55,719 bases of DNA from an uncultured Lachnospiraceae bacterium (lineage in GTDB: Bacteria > Bacillota > Clostridia > Lachnospirales > Lachnospiraceae): positions 1 through 55,719 of the forward strand of contig CANQRU010000021.1 in NCBI GenBank assembly GCA_947626395.1. The letters are read 5' to 3'. The notes under the pieces were generated by a model, which worked only from the letters and a program-made list of their open reading frames with translations, ran no database searches and was not told where the DNA came from. The translations under genes were made by a program, and so were the position numbers. Below are positions 8,486 through 18,000 of this stretch, one piece after another. Every line of letters begins with the position of its first letter. Position 1 is the first letter of the stretch.

Positions 8486-9424
8486 ATGTCATTTTCCTCA
8501 ATTTTAAGCCTCGGCCAGACGGCCCTGGAGCTGGGACTGATCAGTTCCCTTACGGTGCTGGCCCTGTTTTTAAGCTACTCCATGTTAAATGTCTGCGATC
8601 TGTCCACCGACGGCTGCTTCACACTGGGAGCCACTGTCGGCGCGGTGGTCGCGATCGCCGGTCATCCGTATCTGGCGATCCCCTGCGCGATGATCGCGGG
8701 CGTGACGTCCGGCTTTGTGACGGCCCTGCTGCAGACGAAGATGGGCATCGACAGCCTCCTGGCGGGCATTATCGTGAATACGGCCCTGTATTCCGTGAAT
8801 ATCGCCGTCATGGGCAATTCGTCGCTGCTTAACATGAATAAGACCGATACGGTGTTTACGAAAATGAAGGACCTTCTGGATTCCACGTTTTTAGCCGGTC
8901 AGTACCGGGTGATCGTGGCAATGATCGCGGTGGCGGCTGTGATCCTTTTCCTGTCGCTCTTTCTGCGCACCAGGCTGGGCCTGGCGATCCGGGCCACCGG
9001 CAACAATCCGGATATGGTCCGTTCGTCGTCCATCAATCCGGTGTTCACGACGATCGTCGGCCTGTGCATTTCCAATTCCTTCACGGCACTGTCCGGCTGC
9101 CTTCTGGCTCAGTCCCAGAGGTCGGTGAACATCGATATCGGATCCGGCATGGTGACGATCGCTTTGGCGTCCCTGCTGATCGGCAACGCGTTTCTCGGAA
9201 AGGGAAGGATCCCGGTCCGCGCTGTCGGCGCGGTGCTGGGCGCGTTTCTGTTCCGCGTCGTCTATACGATCGCGCTGCGCTTCAATATGCCGGCGTTCAT
9301 GCTGAAGTTCGTGTCCTCGGTGATCGTCATCATCGCGATCTCGGGACCGTATCTGAAGAGCCAGATTCCGCTGCTTAGGCGGCGCGCGGAGAACCGGAGC
9401 GGGAGGAGGGAAGAGCATGCTTAG
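8486..9424 (+). CDS. trpY: tryptophan ABC importer, permease
   Basis: This 312-residue multi-spanning protein has about eight or nine hydrophobic segments. ATG 8486 is preceded by TTAAGGAGAA, so I prefer it to the slightly longer open frame from 8465. It belongs to the branched-chain/ribose-type permease superfamily used by ABC_sub_bind systems (YSMLNVCDLSTDGCFTLGA near the start; FLRTRLGLAIRATGNNPDMVRSSSI as the cytoplasmic coupling loop). It is 17 bp downstream of trpX and overlaps trpZ by 8 bp, so one transcript and coupled translation are expected. Confidence 0.85.
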   Translation: MSFSSILSLGQTALELGLISSLTVLALFLSYSMLNVCDLSTDGCFTLGATVGAVVAIAGHPYLAIPCAMIAGVTSGFVTALLQTKMGIDSLLAGIIVNTALYSVNIAVMGNSSLLNMNKTDTVFTKMKDLLDSTFLAGQYRVIVAMIAVAAVILFLSLFLRTRLGLAIRATGNNPDMVRSSSINPVFTTIVGLCISNSFTALSGCLLAQSQRSVNIDIGSGMVTIALASLLIGNAFLGKGRIPVRAVGAVLGAFLFRVVYTIALRFNMPAFMLKFVSSVIVIIAISGPYLKSQIPLLRRRAENRSGRREEHA

Positions 9425-10205
9425 GATCTCACACATTTCCAAGACCTTCAATCCCGGAACGGTGAACGCCAAGCTGGCGATCGACGATCTGTCGATCCAT
9501 GTGGGGAAAGGCGATTTCATCACGATCATCGGCGCCAACGGGGCCGGGAAGTCCACGCTTTTCGGGGCGATCAGCGGCAGCTTTATTACCGACAGCGGCC
9601 GGATCGAGCTGGACGGAAAGGACATCACGCTGGAGCCGGAATTCAAGCGGGCCCGCAGTATCGGGCGGCTGTTCCAGGATCCCATGCGGGGCAGCGCGCC
9701 GGGCATGAGCATTGAGGAGAATCTGGCGCTGGCGGCCGGCCACGGCGGCTGGCTTTCCAGCGTGTCGAGGGCGGATAAGAAGATGTTCCGCGAGCGGCTG
9801 TCCCTTCTGAACATGGGACTGGAGGACCGGATGCAGCAGCCGGTGGGGCTTCTTTCCGGCGGGCAGCGGCAGGCCCTGACGCTTATGATGGCCACCATCA
9901 ACCCGCCAAAGCTTCTGCTTCTGGACGAGCACACGGCGGCCCTGGATCCGGCCACGGCGGAAAAGGTGCTGGAGCTGACCACGCAGATCGTGGACGGCGG
10001 GAAACTGACCTGCATGATGGTCACACACAACATGCAGACGGCCCTGGAACTGGGGAACCGGACGATCATGATGGATCACGGTAAGATCATTTTCGACGTT
10101 TCGGGAGAGGAGAGGGAGCGGCTTACGGTCGCCGACCTGCTGGAGCAGTTTAAGACCGCCTCCGGCAGGGCGCTTGACAACGACCGGATGCTGCTGACAA
10201 GATAA
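9417..10205 (+). CDS. trpZ: tryptophan ABC importer, ATP-binding protein
   Basis: This 262-residue ABC ATPase has a Walker A motif GANGAGKST at residues 39-47, the signature LSGGQRQAL, a Walker B/D-loop LLLLDEHTAALDP and the switch histidine in MVTHNMQTA. It powers TrpY. The start ATG lies inside the last codons of trpY. A long GC-rich hairpin follows the stop, ending the operon. The substrate is inferred from the T-box. Confidence 0.88.
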   Translation: MLRISHISKTFNPGTVNAKLAIDDLSIHVGKGDFITIIGANGAGKSTLFGAISGSFITDSGRIELDGKDITLEPEFKRARSIGRLFQDPMRGSAPGMSIEENLALAAGHGGWLSSVSRADKKMFRERLSLLNMGLEDRMQQPVGLLSGGQRQALTLMMATINPPKLLLLDEHTAALDPATAEKVLELTTQIVDGGKLTCMMVTHNMQTALELGNRTIMMDHGKIIFDVSGEERERLTVADLLEQFKTASGRALDNDRMLLTR

Positions 10206-10217
10206 GTGGAAAAAGAT

Positions 10218-10265
10218 GGGGCCGCTGCGGAACCGATGATTACTCACTGATTCCGCAGCGGCCCC
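10218..10265. terminator. bidirectional terminator between convergent operons
   Basis: A perfect 15-bp stem, GGGGCCGCTGCGGAA (10218-10232) with TTCCGCAGCGGCCCC (10251-10265). On the minus strand it is followed by ATCTTTTT, so it fits best as the terminator of the leftward gene at 10292, but it can also stop trpXYZ transcripts. Confidence 0.75.
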
Positions 10266-10291
10266 AATATGTTAAGCACACATTCCATTAT

Positions 10292-12139
10292 TCAGTTTTC
10301 CGCGTCTTCATTCTTCAGATATTTCAGCGCCAGCTCGCAGGCCTTCAGCTTCCCGTCCTTCAGATATTCCCGGAGTTCATTTTCCGTCTCACTAAAGATC
10401 CTTACCAGCTGCGGAGAGAAACGGGTCCCGGATCTCTCCTTTATTTTTTCGAGAGCCGCTTCCATCGTCAGCGGTTTCTTCGTGTAATCGATCGTATTGT
10501 CCAGCATCCGGACGAAATAGGCGGCGATTCCCACGATGTCCACCATGACCTGATCGTCATGTTCGCGGGGATCATATTCCTGGGGGTATCCGCCCAGCAT
10601 GTCGTAGTAAAAATGATGTCCCTCCGCGGAGGAGGCGAACCGTCTGGTGGATTCGCAGGATTTCAGGATCTTAGCGCCGATCTTCACATGATACTGGAAC
10701 AGCTCCTGTTCCTCCTTGAACCAGTGCCGGCCTGCCATGGACGTCATCCGCATGAAATTCAGCTGTCCGATGTTGTGGAACATTCCGCAGTCATACGCCA
10801 GCTGCGCCAGTTCCTTCCGGGCCGCCCGGACGTCGTCCGCATCCTGGCATCCGCAGACGCCAACCAGAAGCTCCGGTCTGTCCTCGATGACCCGCGTCAG
10901 AAGGATTCTGGCGGTGCAGGCGGTCATCTGAAGATAGATGAAGGCTTCCGGCGTGCGGCAGACCACCAGCTGCAGCAGGTAATCCCGCTGCTGGATCCCG
11001 TCCGGATACTCGATGAAGGAAATAAAGGTAGTCATCAGGTTCCGGACAAAGAAGAAGGTCATCTTATCCGGCGTGACGCCCTGTACGTAGCGGAGCAGCA
11101 TCCGGTACATATGGCCGATCACTTCCTTCTTGGCCGTCCTGTAATGGTCTTCGCGTTGCACATAGCTTGCGTAGAGGGCCGGGAGAAAGAAATTGCAGTA
11201 AACGCCTTCATCGCTGTAGTCCGACGGATCTCTGCCCATATACAGTTCCTCCAGCCGTGTGAGAAGCTGCTTAAGCGTCAGGACGCCGCAATGATACTGC
11301 GCGGTGTAATAGGTCGCGTGCCACCGGGTGGAAACAGGCTGTCCCCTGCGGCGGCTGGCTTCCAGATTGTGCTCCCACACGTATTCCGCGGATTCCATGA
11401 CCTCCCGGATCGTCGACGCGGGGACCAGCCCCCTGCGCAGGTAGTTTAAGGCAGTGGTACGTTCCTGATGGCTTTTGTAGATATAGGTATCCCAGGGCAG
11501 GGAAGGGGTCTTCTGCCGGTATGCAGGGTCATTTAAGATCTGCAGGGAGCGGCGGATGACTTCCAGTTTCTTTTCGCCGTCCTTCTGCGTCTCCGCGTGA
11601 TATCCCAGCGCCAGGTTGCCCATCGAGCGGTGGATATAGCCGCGGATCTCGGGATCCTCGATCTTGTCATAGACTTTGATGTAGGACGCCGCTTCGCCGA
11701 ACAGCATCAGCATTTTCCAGGAGTAACGGTACGGATCCGTGGTGTTGATCAGCGAATCCAGATAGAAGAGGTCCATGGCCGTATTGTAAAGCTCACGGAT
11801 CAGCATATCGCGGAGCGTATGATGTCTGGCATAGCCGATCAGCGCGTTATGGATATGATAAGCCAGCATCACGTCGCGGTTGCCCGGTACCAGAGCGGCG
11901 GCGAATTCGTCCAGGTCCCGGATATCGTCATCGGAAGCCGTGATGATATCGTCGAGAAGCGGAAACAGGTCCTTTCGCAGGAGAGAGGTATTCTCTTCCA
12001 CCAGAGCGCCGATCCGGTCGTGCTTTTCCTGCCGCACGCGCAGAAACTCCGCCGCGTCCAGCATAAGATCCCCGGACGTAGCGCTGAGCAAAGTTACCTG
12101 TTCCAGGTTTTTCAGGTATTGCTGCTGGTATTCCCTCAT
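10292..12139 (-). CDS. degenerate HD-GYP-like output protein coupled to hybrid kinase
   Basis: This 615-residue soluble protein has no membrane segments. Its long N-terminal part is helix-rich and unrecognised (it could be a TPR-like or sensor scaffold). The C-terminal part looks like an HD-GYP phosphodiesterase domain: MFHNIGQLNF sits where HDIGK is expected, then HHFYYDMLGGYP where HHE..DGSGYP is expected, then VDIVGIAAYFVRMLD. The metal-ligand Asp of the HD pair reads as Asn, so c-di-GMP hydrolysis is doubtful and a binding or scaffold role is possible. Its ATG overlaps the stop of the kinase gene (ATGA at 12136-12139), so the two proteins are made together and probably act in one pathway. 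Confidence 0.65.
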   Translation of the reverse strand: MREYQQQYLKNLEQVTLLSATSGDLMLDAAEFLRVRQEKHDRIGALVEENTSLLRKDLFPLLDDIITASDDDIRDLDEFAAALVPGNRDVMLAYHIHNALIGYARHHTLRDMLIRELYNTAMDLFYLDSLINTTDPYRYSWKMLMLFGEAASYIKVYDKIEDPEIRGYIHRSMGNLALGYHAETQKDGEKKLEVIRRSLQILNDPAYRQKTPSLPWDTYIYKSHQERTTALNYLRRGLVPASTIREVMESAEYVWEHNLEASRRRGQPVSTRWHATYYTAQYHCGVLTLKQLLTRLEELYMGRDPSDYSDEGVYCNFFLPALYASYVQREDHYRTAKKEVIGHMYRMLLRYVQGVTPDKMTFFFVRNLMTTFISFIEYPDGIQQRDYLLQLVVCRTPEAFIYLQMTACTARILLTRVIEDRPELLVGVCGCQDADDVRAARKELAQLAYDCGMFHNIGQLNFMRMTSMAGRHWFKEEQELFQYHVKIGAKILKSCESTRRFASSAEGHHFYYDMLGGYPQEYDPREHDDQVMVDIVGIAAYFVRMLDNTIDYTKKPLTMEAALEKIKERSGTRFSPQLVRIFSETENELREYLKDGKLKACELALKYLKNEDAEN

Positions 12140-14085
12140 CGGTCGCCCCTCCCCAGGAAGAAGTCCAGGGTAGAATAGACCTGGTTTAAGTCAAGCGGCT
12201 TGGCGATGTGGGCGTTCATACCGGCGTCCAGGGAATTACGGACGTCTTCCACGAAAGCGTTGGCCGTCATGGCCACAATGGGAATGTCCTGGGCGTCCGC
12301 GCAGTCCAGCGCCCGGATCGCCCGGGTGGCCTCCAGTCCGTTCATCACCGGCATCTGGATATCCATCAGGATCATATCGTAGTAATCCGGCGAGGTTGCG
12401 GCAAAGCGGTCCACGGCCTCCCTGCCGTTCTCAACGGTCTCGATCTGCAGGTTCGCCATGCCGAGAAGTTCGATCGCGATCTCCCGGTTGATCTCGTTAT
12501 CTTCCGCGAGCAGAATGCGTTTGCCGTGGAAATTCCACCGCTGGCCTTCGCCGGCCTCCCGGGCGGCCTGCTTCGCCTCGGCGGTGAATGCGTAGAGTCC
12601 CGCCGAAAGCCTTGTCCTGAATAACGGCAGCGGGATAAAGGCGTCCACGCCGGCCCGCGTATAAACATATTCCACCTGGCTCCAGTCGTTCTCGGACAGG
12701 AGCAGGATCGGGAAATCCGCGCCCATACGCTGGCGCACCTGCGGAAGGAAGAGAAGCATTTCCACGCCCTTCACCTTCTCCACGGTCAGCAGCGCAAAAT
12801 ACTCCCCGTCGGAAAATGCCATATCATTAAGCAGTTCCACGGCGCTTTCCGCGTCCGCGGCCACATCGGCGGCGATACCGAGACGGTCGAGCATGGAACA
12901 GATGAGCTGCGTCTGCCTGGGATCGTCGTCGAAGAGCAACAGACGCTTACCGGTCAGCGCCTGCCGGTGGCGTTCCTCCAGATCGGGGCTTGCGGTAAAC
13001 GGGATCTCCACCGTGAAGCAGCTGCCCTCATGGAGCTGGCTTTCCACGGTGATCGTGCCGCCCATCAGCTCCACCAGATTCTTGGTGATGGCCATACCGA
13101 GGCCGGTCCCCTGGATCTTGCTGGTGGTGGACTTCTCCTCCCGCTCGAAGGCTGTAAAGATCCGCTGCAGGAATTCCTCGCTCATGCCGATGCCGTTATC
13201 CCTGACGCGCAGGTTCATCATCACGCGGTTCGGCTCGCCGGCCGGAACGACGCTTAAGATCATACCGACCTCGCCGCCTTCCGGCGTGAATTTGACCGCA
13301 TTGGAAAGAAGATTGATGAAGATCTGCCGCAGCCGCACGCTGTCCCCGCGCAGCCGTTCCTCGGCCATCTGCTCCAGCCTAAGGGAGAAATGCAGCCCTT
13401 TCGCGTCGGCCTGGGGACGGATCACGGTCAGAACCTCATGGAGCAGATCCGCAAGATCCACGTCCTCTTCCTGCAGAAGGATCCGCCCGCTCTCGATGCG
13501 GGACATATCCAGGACTTCATTCAAAAGCGACATCATATGGCCGGAGGCCACTTTGATCTTATTCAGGCATTCCTTAACGCGGGCGGGGATGTCTTCCTGC
13601 ATCAGGGCGATGTCCGTCATGCCGATGATCGCGCCCATAGGGGTGCGGATATCGTGGGACATCTCCGACAGGAAGCTGGTCTTGGCCTCGTTGGCCATGA
13701 CCGCCTCGTTGAGAATGCGTTGGTTTTCATTGTAATAACCGGTTACTTCGTGGAGCATGCAGACCCGGCAGCCGTCCCACGAAAACGGCACCAGCGAATA
13801 GGCCCCGCCGGACAGCAGGCAGAAGAAAGGAAGTTCCCCCTCGGCCGGACACGGGCCGTCCCCCAGAAGCCTTGTCCGGATCTCCTCCGGGATGCAGTCC
13901 ATGAGGCAGCCGCCGGAAACGTCGCAGAGCGCGGTGGCCGCGCTGTTTTCATAGACCGGCCGGTACCCGTCCCCCGTGTGTTCCAGCACGATCACCGGCA
14001 GTTCGACGGCTCCCCATGCGGTTGAATAGTTTTCCAGCTTTTTCATATACTCTGTAATCTCCTTGCAGTTTGAAAACTTTGGCAA
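12136..14085 (-). CDS. soluble hybrid sensor histidine kinase with two receiver domains
   Basis: This 649-residue protein has no transmembrane helix. Residues 1-125 form a small sensor-like region. The HisKA box is EMSHDIRTPMGAIIG with phospho-acceptor His144. The HATPase domain has an N box (IFINLLSNAVKFTP), G1 (VRDNGIGMS) and G2 (GTGLGMAI). Two receivers follow. In the first (about 390-500) the acidic pair is present (LLLFDDD), but the expected phospho-Asp strand reads ALLTVEKVKG, so it is probably pseudo. The second (about 520-645) is complete: ILLAEDN, MILMDIQMP and a Lys in HIAKPLD. It lacks a DNA-binding output, so the coupled HD-GYP-like protein is the obvious partner. A promoter is visible at 14111-14139. 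Confidence 0.88.
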   Translation of the reverse strand: MPKFSNCKEITEYMKKLENYSTAWGAVELPVIVLEHTGDGYRPVYENSAATALCDVSGGCLMDCIPEEIRTRLLGDGPCPAEGELPFFCLLSGGAYSLVPFSWDGCRVCMLHEVTGYYNENQRILNEAVMANEAKTSFLSEMSHDIRTPMGAIIGMTDIALMQEDIPARVKECLNKIKVASGHMMSLLNEVLDMSRIESGRILLQEEDVDLADLLHEVLTVIRPQADAKGLHFSLRLEQMAEERLRGDSVRLRQIFINLLSNAVKFTPEGGEVGMILSVVPAGEPNRVMMNLRVRDNGIGMSEEFLQRIFTAFEREEKSTTSKIQGTGLGMAITKNLVELMGGTITVESQLHEGSCFTVEIPFTASPDLEERHRQALTGKRLLLFDDDPRQTQLICSMLDRLGIAADVAADAESAVELLNDMAFSDGEYFALLTVEKVKGVEMLLFLPQVRQRMGADFPILLLSENDWSQVEYVYTRAGVDAFIPLPLFRTRLSAGLYAFTAEAKQAAREAGEGQRWNFHGKRILLAEDNEINREIAIELLGMANLQIETVENGREAVDRFAATSPDYYDMILMDIQMPVMNGLEATRAIRALDCADAQDIPIVAMTANAFVEDVRNSLDAGMNAHIAKPLDLNQVYSTLDFFLGRGDR

Positions 14086-14110
14086 AAGAGTAAATATTTA
14101 TACAATTATC

Positions 14111-14139
14111 ATTATATACCTAAAACTGTTGTTTGGCAA
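14111..14139 (-). promoter_or_regulatory. promoter of the hybrid-kinase operon
   Basis: On the minus strand TTGCCA (14139-14134) and TATAAT (14116-14111) are separated by exactly 17 bp. Confidence 0.7.
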
Positions 14140-14163
14140 TAAAAACAAATCTGTCTGTTTTTG

Positions 14164-14192
14164 TTGCGGAAAGGCAGTATTTGATGTAAGAT
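14164..14192 (+). promoter_or_regulatory. promoter of the binding-protein / MscS operon
   Basis: TTGCGG (14164-14169), a 17-bp spacer and TAAGAT (14187-14192). It lies back to back with the kinase promoter, about 24 bp apart, so shared control is possible. Confidence 0.5.
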
Positions 14193-14228
14193 GAAACTGG
14201 AAATATGTATATACAAAAGGTGAAGGTT

Positions 14229-15026
14229 ATGAAAACTGTGAAAAAATGGATGACGTTTGCGCTGGCGGCTGCGGCCGTCTTAAGCCTGACGGCCTGCAGC
14301 GAGCAGCGGACCGGGACGATCCGGGTAGGCGTCAAGTCGGATGTGGCGAATTTCGGACTTTATGATGAGGAGTCGGGACGGTATTCCGGCATGGAGATTG
14401 ATCTGGCGCAGCAGATCTGCGAGGATCTGGGCTACAGCAAGGTTGATTATGTGACTGTCACCAGCGCCGACCGCGAAGAGACGCTGGACGCTGGGAAGGT
14501 GGATATGATCATCGCCACATTTACGATCACGGATGAGCGGCGGGAGAAGTACCACATTTCTCCGGTCTACTATACGGACAGCATGGCCGTCATGGTGGAG
14601 GATTCCAGCCTGATCGGGGATATGGCCGGACTTAAGGACTGCAGGATCGGCGTCATGAAGGGAACCAGCCACGCCGGGCTGTTCGCGCAGTATCTGGCGG
14701 AGCAGGGGATCATTCCCGCGTTTGACGGCGACAGCTTTGAGGCGGCGTCCTTTGACGGCGGCGTGACGTTCGTGGAATATGATTCCTACAAGGAGGCGTC
14801 CGACGCCCTGGAATACGGCGACGTGGACGCGTTTACCGCCGACTGGTCGATCTTAAGCGGCTTCCGCGGCGAGGGAAGGACGATCCTTGCCGAGACGTTT
14901 TCCTCACAGGAGTATGGTGTTTTCATGCAAAAGAATTCTCCGCTTGCGGAAAAGGTGGACGCGGTGGTCGAAAACCGCCTGGCTGACGGTACCATCGACA
15001 GCCTGAAGACGAAATGGGGGAATTGA
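14229..15026 (+). CDS. family 3 solute-binding lipoprotein (amino-acid type)
   Basis: This 265-residue lipoprotein starts at ATG 14229, after AAAGGTGAAGG; it has a basic N-terminus, a hydrophobic core and the lipobox LTAC. The mature part follows the SBP_bac_3 pattern: IRVGVKSDVANFGLYD, YSGMEIDLAQQICEDLG, KVDMIIATFTITDERR, the hinge IGVMKGTSH, DAFTADWSIL and a C-terminal SLKTKW. Members bind polar amino acids or similar ligands. No permease or ATPase is linked. Instead the gene ends 2 bp before a sensor-domain MscS protein, and the divergent genes encode a histidine kinase pathway. This suggests ligand sensing rather than uptake (inference). Confidence 0.85.
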   Translation: MKTVKKWMTFALAAAAVLSLTACSEQRTGTIRVGVKSDVANFGLYDEESGRYSGMEIDLAQQICEDLGYSKVDYVTVTSADREETLDAGKVDMIIATFTITDERREKYHISPVYYTDSMAVMVEDSSLIGDMAGLKDCRIGVMKGTSHAGLFAQYLAEQGIIPAFDGDSFEAASFDGGVTFVEYDSYKEASDALEYGDVDAFTADWSILSGFRGEGRTILAETFSSQEYGVFMQKNSPLAEKVDAVVENRLADGTIDSLKTKWGN

Positions 15027-15028
15027 TC

Positions 15029-18000
15029 ATGAGCAGAACGAAGAAGAAAGCCGCGGTCCATCAGATGGACGCTTCCGAGAACCGCTATGTAAATATACGC
15101 ACGATCCTCGCGTTCCTTCTTTCCCTGGCTGTGGTCGCCGGCGTGATCGCCGTGATTGCCGCGGCGCGTTTTAAGCTGTCCCGGGAGCAGATCTTTGCCA
15201 CCAACCGTACGAGGATCGGAACGGTGATCAAGGGTCTGGAATCCGGCGTTATGGAGAATGACGAGCTGTACGACGAGTATGACCAGCTCTATATCGCCAA
15301 GCTCAGGAACACGTGGTATTATTACGACAATCTCTGGAGCGTTTCCTTTAACGACGGATTTGTTCAGGACGCCGCGGAATACGCCGGGGTGGAAGCGGCG
15401 GCGGTCATCGACAGCGACGGGGAGACTTACGCCGCCTATAACTGCGATTATGATTTTACCAGGAAACGTTTCCGGATGCTTCGGGAGCAGCTGACTGACG
15501 ACGGCACGTCGGAGCCGTTCAGCGTCCGTTATGAAGACGGAGTGAAGCGTTTCTACGGGATCAGACTGCGCTCCGGACGGATTCTGGTCTTTGTCGTGGA
15601 CTGGACCGATACGCAGAAGAGCATTGAGACCATGACCTCCTGGGAAGCGGTGCTCCGCGGCATGATCAGCGTGGACACAGTCTCCATCGCCGTATCGCTG
15701 CAGGACTATTCCTTCCTGTATAACCCGATCGATAACCTGACCGGCCGGGACGCTCTCCAGAACGGCGTGCCGATCGAAGCGCTGGGCGAGAACTACGAGG
15801 GCCTGCTTACCTTCGGCGGGGACGAGTGGTGCGCCGTGGGGAAACGGTGGAACGACGCTGTTGTGTTTGTTCTTACGAAGACGACTACGGATCTGGCCAA
15901 CGATCTGGTGCTGATCGTTTTCATCGCGATCATATTTATCATTTTCACGATTCTGGTCAGCGTTTACGCGACGATCATTAACCGGGACAATATCCGGATC
16001 GGCCGGATGCCCCGTTATATCGCTTTGCTTAAGGGAAAGTTTTTCTTTAACATTACGGTCGCGGAGAAACTGCTGCCCATCGCGGTGCTTGGGATCGTGG
16101 CTGTTGCGGGGCTGACTTATTACCTTCAGTCGGTGAACGCCCTGTCTTCCGTGGCCTACGAGTCCAATAAGGCGATCGATGAGATCAGCAACAAGCTCGA
16201 CAACAATACCCGCGACGCCGAGGCGCTGAATGCGGAGTACAAGGCGCTGTTTCTGAACAAATGCGAGCTGCTGACGACGATGCTGGAGGAGAATCCGCAG
16301 TATATTTTCGATTATGACCCGGAGGGGGAGAACGTGCATAAACATCCGGTGGAGAAGGATGATTACGGGCAGATCACCGGGGGTCTGGACAGTTACGGCA
16401 ACCCGGTCTATTCCGTCAGCGAGCATCCGTTCCTTCAGCACCTGGCGCAGATCAACGCCGCCGAGAAGATCATGATCTTCGACGAGAGCGGGAGAGCCAT
16501 CGCCACGAATGACGATCTGTGGTATTTTACCATAACGGATGATGAGGAGCATCAGTCCTATCCGTTCTGGGAGATCCTGGCGGATCACATGGATTTCTAC
16601 GCCCAGGATCTGGGGCTGGATGATATGGGCGAGTATTCCCAGTATGTTGGCAGAGTGTTCTATTATTACACGGTGCAGAATCCGGACGGGAGTACTGGCT
16701 ACGTATCCAGAAGCGCTTACCAGAAGCAGCGGAACGGAGAGAGCAGCGGAAGCCTGATCGAGAGGCATCGGGGGCTTCTGCAGATCAGCATCGCGCCGGA
16801 ACGTCTGCAGACCGTGAAGGAGACTGCCACCCTGACTTATGTGGCGGATCATACCACGATCCACGGCACCGGCTTTACGGTGATCTGCGACGCGGACGAG
16901 AATTATACCTGCGTTTATTCGCCGAAGCCCGCGGATATCGGCCGTTCGGCTCTGGCCATGGGCTGCAGTGCGGGCGCGTTCAACCCTTCCGGGGAGATGT
17001 ACAATGGGCTCGAGACGGTGAATGGGGAAAAGTATTTCCAGACGTTTAAGATGGTGGATAATCTGTATATCGGCACGGCGGTGCCGCTGACGACGGTGTT
17101 CGCCACGAGGGACGACATCGCACTGACCGCGTTCTTCGCGGCGCTGACCGGACTTCTGATCCTCTGCGTCTACGCCTGCAGCTTCGGCGCGCAGGAGGAG
17201 AAGATGTACCTCGATAATGTGGATGAAGCCGTCCGGCGGGCCCGCAACGATCAGGACACCATCACGGTGACCATGCCGTCCGGCAAGACCCGCAAGGTAC
17301 GTCCGGCCGCGGCCAGATGGGACGCGGAGTACATTCCGTGGGAGGAGAAGACGCCGGAGCAGAAATTCTCGGCGGTCGTCAGCGCGGTCTTCCATGTGTT
17401 CGCGGTCTTCCTGTTCGTCTGCATCCTGATATCCCGCAGGGGGATCTTTAAGATCGACGCGATCAACTATGTATATGAGGGCGTGTGGACGAAGGGATTT
17501 AATATTTTCGCGATGACCAACTGCGCGATCACGCTGATCACGATCCTGGTCGTGGCCAATGTGCTGGAGATCATGATCAACCAGATATCGGTCAACATCG
17601 GGAGCCGGGCGGAAACCCTGGGGCATCTGTTCGCTTCCGTGATCCGATATGGCACCGCGCTGTTTTCCCTGTTCTACTCCCTGTACCTGTGTGGACTGGA
17701 TACCGGTAGCCTTTTGGCGTCCGCCGGGATCCTCTCACTGATCATAGGTCTCGGAGCCCAGAGCATGATCCAGGATATCCTGGCCGGCGTGTTCATCGTC
17801 TTCGAGGGAGAGTTCCGCGTCGGCGATATCGTGACGGTCGGGGATTTCCGCGGCAATGTACTCGATATCGGACTGCGGACCACCAAGATCCAGGATACCT
17901 CCAAGAATATCAAGGTGTTCAATAACTCGAACCTGTCGGGTATCATCAATATGACGAAAGAAGCGTCCTACGCAGCCGTCGATGTGGGGATCGAGTACGG

